Below, piece after piece: positions 5,354-6,911 of a stretch of 6,911 nt of DNA. Location: assembly GCA_003176075.1 (NCBI GenBank), contig PSRN01000259.1, positions 1-6,911 of the forward strand. Reading direction: 5' to 3'. The notes under the pieces were generated by a model. It searched no databases and was not told the DNA's origin. It saw nothing but the letters and a program-made list of their open reading frames with translations. Each line of letters begins with the position of its first letter. Positions within the stretch are counted from its first letter, which is position 1. The position numbers and the translations under genes are program-made. This DNA comes from Bdellovibrio sp. (lineage in GTDB: Bacteria > Bdellovibrionota > Bdellovibrionia > Bdellovibrionales > Bdellovibrionaceae).

Positions 5354-6142
5354 TCACGACGCCCGCGCCGCTCCACCCTTCAACATTCGTTCGACGGGCT
5401 TGCTCATCTGATTGAGGATAAATTCCGGCGCCAGGCGACTCATGAATTTCAATTGATTGCTTTGTCCCGGTCGAATTTCATAATGGTCGTTTTCGATTCC
5501 CCGGATGGAATGCTCCACCATGGCGTCAACTTTCATGATGCTGATCCCCTTCATGTCGGGACTGTTAAAATCCCCGAGGAGCTCGGTTTCAGTCGCCGGC
5601 GGGGCCACCTCAAAGACTTTGACTTTTGTTTGCGCCAGCTGCACGCGCAGTGAGAGCGTGAAGGAATGAAGCCCCGCCTTGGTGGCGCAATAAACCGGCG
5701 AAATCGGCAAGGGAACAAAGGCCAGACCGGAACTGACATTGACGAGGGCCGCGGCCGGCCTCTTTTTCAAATGGGGAAGAAATTTTTGCGTCATGCGAAT
5801 GGGACCCATCAAATTGGTTTCGATCTCCTTCGTCACGTCTTGGAGCGAGCGCTCCTCATGAAGGTTCATGGTTTTCATGATGCCCGCGTTGTTGATCAGG
5901 ACATCCAAATCCGGGAAATCCCGGCAAACTTGCACACAGAGGCTCTCCACCTGGGTGATGTCGCTCACGTCGCTGCGAATGGCGTGAAGTTTCGGAAGCT
6001 GAGCCTTGGCCTTCGCCAATTTTTCCGGATTTCGTCCGGTGATGATGACAGTATTTTGTTTCGCCAACAGCTGCTTCGCGAATTCGAGGCCAATTCCACT
6101 GGCTCCACCGGTAATCAGAACTGTTCGATTCTTAAGTTGCAT
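5354..6142 (-). CDS. Short-chain dehydrogenase/reductase (SDR, DltE-like)
   Basis: 262-residue cytoplasmic NAD(P)-dependent oxidoreductase of the classical SDR family (typical length about 250). The cofactor loop TGGASGIG is at 11-18 and the structural NNAG at 84-87. The catalytic set N110, S137 or S138, Y151 and K155 (YCATK) is complete. R37 after the second strand (TGRN) suggests NADP. The PPATETELL stretch after the sixth strand resembles proteins annotated DltE, or SDRs acting on cell-envelope or lipid substrates, but the substrate cannot be told from sequence. Start: ATG 6140-6142 has a very strong AGGAGG seven bases upstream. It is transcribed alone from a promoter at 6208-6238 and its leader carries an AAGCTT/AAGCTT hairpin. 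Confidence 0.9.
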   Translation of the reverse strand: MQLKNRTVLITGGASGIGLEFAKQLLAKQNTVIITGRNPEKLAKAKAQLPKLHAIRSDVSDITQVESLCVQVCRDFPDLDVLINNAGIMKTMNLHEERSLQDVTKEIETNLMGPIRMTQKFLPHLKKRPAAALVNVSSGLAFVPLPISPVYCATKAGLHSFTLSLRVQLAQTKVKVFEVAPPATETELLGDFNSPDMKGISIMKVDAMVEHSIRGIENDHYEIRPGQSNQLKFMSRLAPEFILNQMSKPVERMLKGGAARAS

Positions 6143-6160
6143 GTTGTCCCCTCCTGTTGG

Positions 6161-6179
6161 AAGCTTTTTGATGAAGCTT
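6161..6179 (-). repeat. Leader hairpin upstream of the SDR gene
   Basis: Two AAGCTT copies, 6161-6166 and 6174-6179, are separated by 7 nt. Because AAGCTT is its own reverse complement they can pair as a 6-bp stem in the SDR leader, just upstream of its ribosome site. The effect on translation, if any, is unknown. Confidence 0.3.
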
Positions 6180-6185
6180 GTTTAG

Positions 6186-6215
6186 CTGTCAGATTCGTCG
6201 GCAGCTATTTATAGT
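6186..6215 (+). promoter_or_regulatory. Candidate promoter of the small secreted protein gene
   Basis: On the plus strand CTGTCA (6186-6191, 4 of 6 to TTGACA) and TATAGT (6210-6215, 5 of 6 to TATAAT) are 18 nt apart. The -10 overlaps the -10 of the divergent SDR promoter, so polymerase binding would be mutually exclusive. The resulting leader of about 70 nt is GC-rich and contains CCCTG-TTGG-CAGGG (6262-6275) shortly before the ribosome site. Confidence 0.4.
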
Positions 6216-6238
6216 AATTAATTTTGCCGGGCTGTCAA
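6208..6238 (-). promoter_or_regulatory. Promoter of the SDR gene
   Basis: On the minus strand a perfect TTGACA (6238-6233) is followed by TACTAT (6216-6211, 16-nt spacer) and overlapping TATAAA (6213-6208, 19-nt spacer). The A/T-rich stretch between them also fits. The transcript would start near 6201-6204 and carry a leader of about 60 nt. Confidence 0.6.
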
Positions 6239-6292
6239 ATGGCGGCCCGACTGGCGCGTTGCCCTGTTGGCAGGGGGCCGGGGGAAATAACT

Positions 6293-6691
6293 ATGAAAAT
6301 CGTGATTTTCGCCGCTGTTTTGACGCTTGTCTACGCCCAGACCCCACTGGAACAATCTGACGAGACGCTGGTGACGGGATGGAACAAGCCCCACAGTCAA
6401 ACTTTTACCTTGAAAGCAAGGGATCTTGAAATAACGGCCAGTTTTCCTGTCAATACCTCTCACCCTTTTGAACTCAAAGGATTCGACAAACGGAATCAAG
6501 CCTACAAGATCGAGATTACGACCACGCCCAAAAAAGACAATTTCTTTCAAACCCGCTTTCGCTTCGTGAGGGGAAACAAAGAAGAGTCTGGCGATCTTCT
6601 TTCGCAGGAAGGCAAAATAGCGAAGATGAAATCGGAACTCGCGGACCCGATTGAGGCCCCTGTCGAAGCCGAGACTAAAATTTTTGAGTGA
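6293..6691 (+). CDS. Small secreted or periplasmic protein of unknown function
   Basis: 132 residues with a short Sec signal peptide: MKIVIFAAVLTLVYA, with probable cleavage after A15 (V-Y-A then Q). The mature part of about 117 residues has alternating polar and hydrophobic residues in the middle (TFTLKARDLEITASF, YKIEITTTP, TRFRFVRG), suggesting a small beta-sheet domain, and an acidic C-terminal tail (about 110-132). It has no cysteine and no lipobox. I do not recognise the family. Start: ATG 6293 is preceded by GGGGGA at 6280-6285 with a 7-nt spacer; upstream in-frame starts lack this. It is divergent from the SDR gene and ends 6 bp from a convergent short frame. Confidence 0.7.
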   Translation: MKIVIFAAVLTLVYAQTPLEQSDETLVTGWNKPHSQTFTLKARDLEITASFPVNTSHPFELKGFDKRNQAYKIEITTTPKKDNFFQTRFRFVRGNKEESGDLLSQEGKIAKMKSELADPIEAPVEAETKIFE

Positions 6692-6697
6692 ACAGGG

Positions 6698-6823
6698 TTA
6701 AGCCGCCAGGATATCGTCGATCTTGAACTCCGGAAAAAATGTGGCCAGTTTGACGAGGGTCTTGAACTCTGGATTTGTCTTGGAAGCAACCTCACCCATC
6801 AGTTTTCGGATCGCCCGGTCCAC
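6698..6823 (-). CDS. Possible very small or broken gene at the right edge
   Basis: A minus-strand frame open from an in-frame TGA at 6863-6865 to TAA at 6698-6700. From GTG at 6821-6823 it gives 41 residues with a protein-like amphipathic pattern (VDRAIRKLMGEVASK near the start; FFPEFKIDDILAA at the end). An ATG lies at 6797-6799. Neither start has a ribosome site. A neighbouring frame carries an ATG at 6853-6855 preceded at some distance by CGGAG but stops after four codons, so a single-base frameshift near 6845-6850 would join it to this frame. The stop lies 6 bp from the stop of the secreted gene, the same tight convergent spacing seen at 5347/5354, which favours a real gene. Family unknown. 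Confidence 0.35.
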   Translation of the reverse strand: MDRAIRKLMGEVASKTNPEFKTLVKLATFFPEFKIDDILAA

Positions 6824-6870
6824 TAGGGAGGTCGATTGTTCAACGGGCTGGCATTTGTAATTTCAACTCC

Positions 6871-6900
6871 GAAGTGTCACTTCAAAGTCTTAAAAGTCTT
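6871..6900. repeat. Palindrome and 8-bp tandem direct repeat at the right edge
   Basis: GAAGTG-T-CACTTC at 6871-6883 is a perfect 6-bp inverted repeat with a 1-nt centre. It is followed directly by AAAGTCTT at 6884-6891 and again at 6893-6900 (period 9). They lie upstream of the possible small minus-strand gene and could be operator or regulator sites. The window ends 11 bp later, so the full extent is not visible. Confidence 0.35.
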
Positions 6901-6911
6901 TTCGTGGATAA

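Overview
The window reads as a chromosomal stretch of a Gram-negative, mid-GC bacterium. Three things support this: an intact lpxC (lipid A synthesis, so an outer membrane), a lipoprotein signal, and a FliG-family domain. The mix of a short, split ComEC, a FliG-C/coiled-coil protein and many small exported orphans suggests Bdellovibrionota or another former delta-proteobacterial lineage. That placement is inference; there is no rRNA or marker gene here to prove it. I see no tRNA, rRNA, CRISPR array, insertion sequence or phage gene.

Layout, left to right. Positions 1-111 may hold the tail of a gene entering from the left. Positions 112-297 are an AT-rich spacer that ends in three consecutive hairpins and a T tract, either a terminator or a small RNA. 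Next come two plus-strand genes, 298-1203 and 1228-2079. Together they rebuild the membrane channel and the metallo-beta-lactamase-like domain of the DNA-uptake protein ComEC, but as two polypeptides, without the usual N-terminal domain and with altered metal-site residues. They run tail-to-tail into the minus-strand pair lpxC (start 4228) and ald (start 3200).

Divergent from lpxC, with start codons less than 30 bp apart, is a small lipoprotein gene (4246-4521). It is followed by the FliG-C-like gene (4607-5347). That gene converges on a minus-strand short-chain dehydrogenase (5354-6142), which is divergent from a small secreted protein (6293-6691). The secreted gene converges at once on a very short minus-strand reading frame (6698-6823) that may be a small or frameshifted gene.

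The genes do not form one pathway. The housekeeping entries are lpxC (lipid A) and ald (alanine/pyruvate). The comEC pair concerns DNA import. The rest are accessory or orphan genes. Coding density is high: convergent pairs overlap or are separated by only 6 bp with no visible intrinsic terminator, and both divergent pairs show overlapping -10-like elements. The most interesting items are the split ComEC with a degenerate metal motif, the hairpin cluster with its own promoter-like box upstream of it, and the FliG-C domain recast as a coiled-coil protein without the known torque residues.
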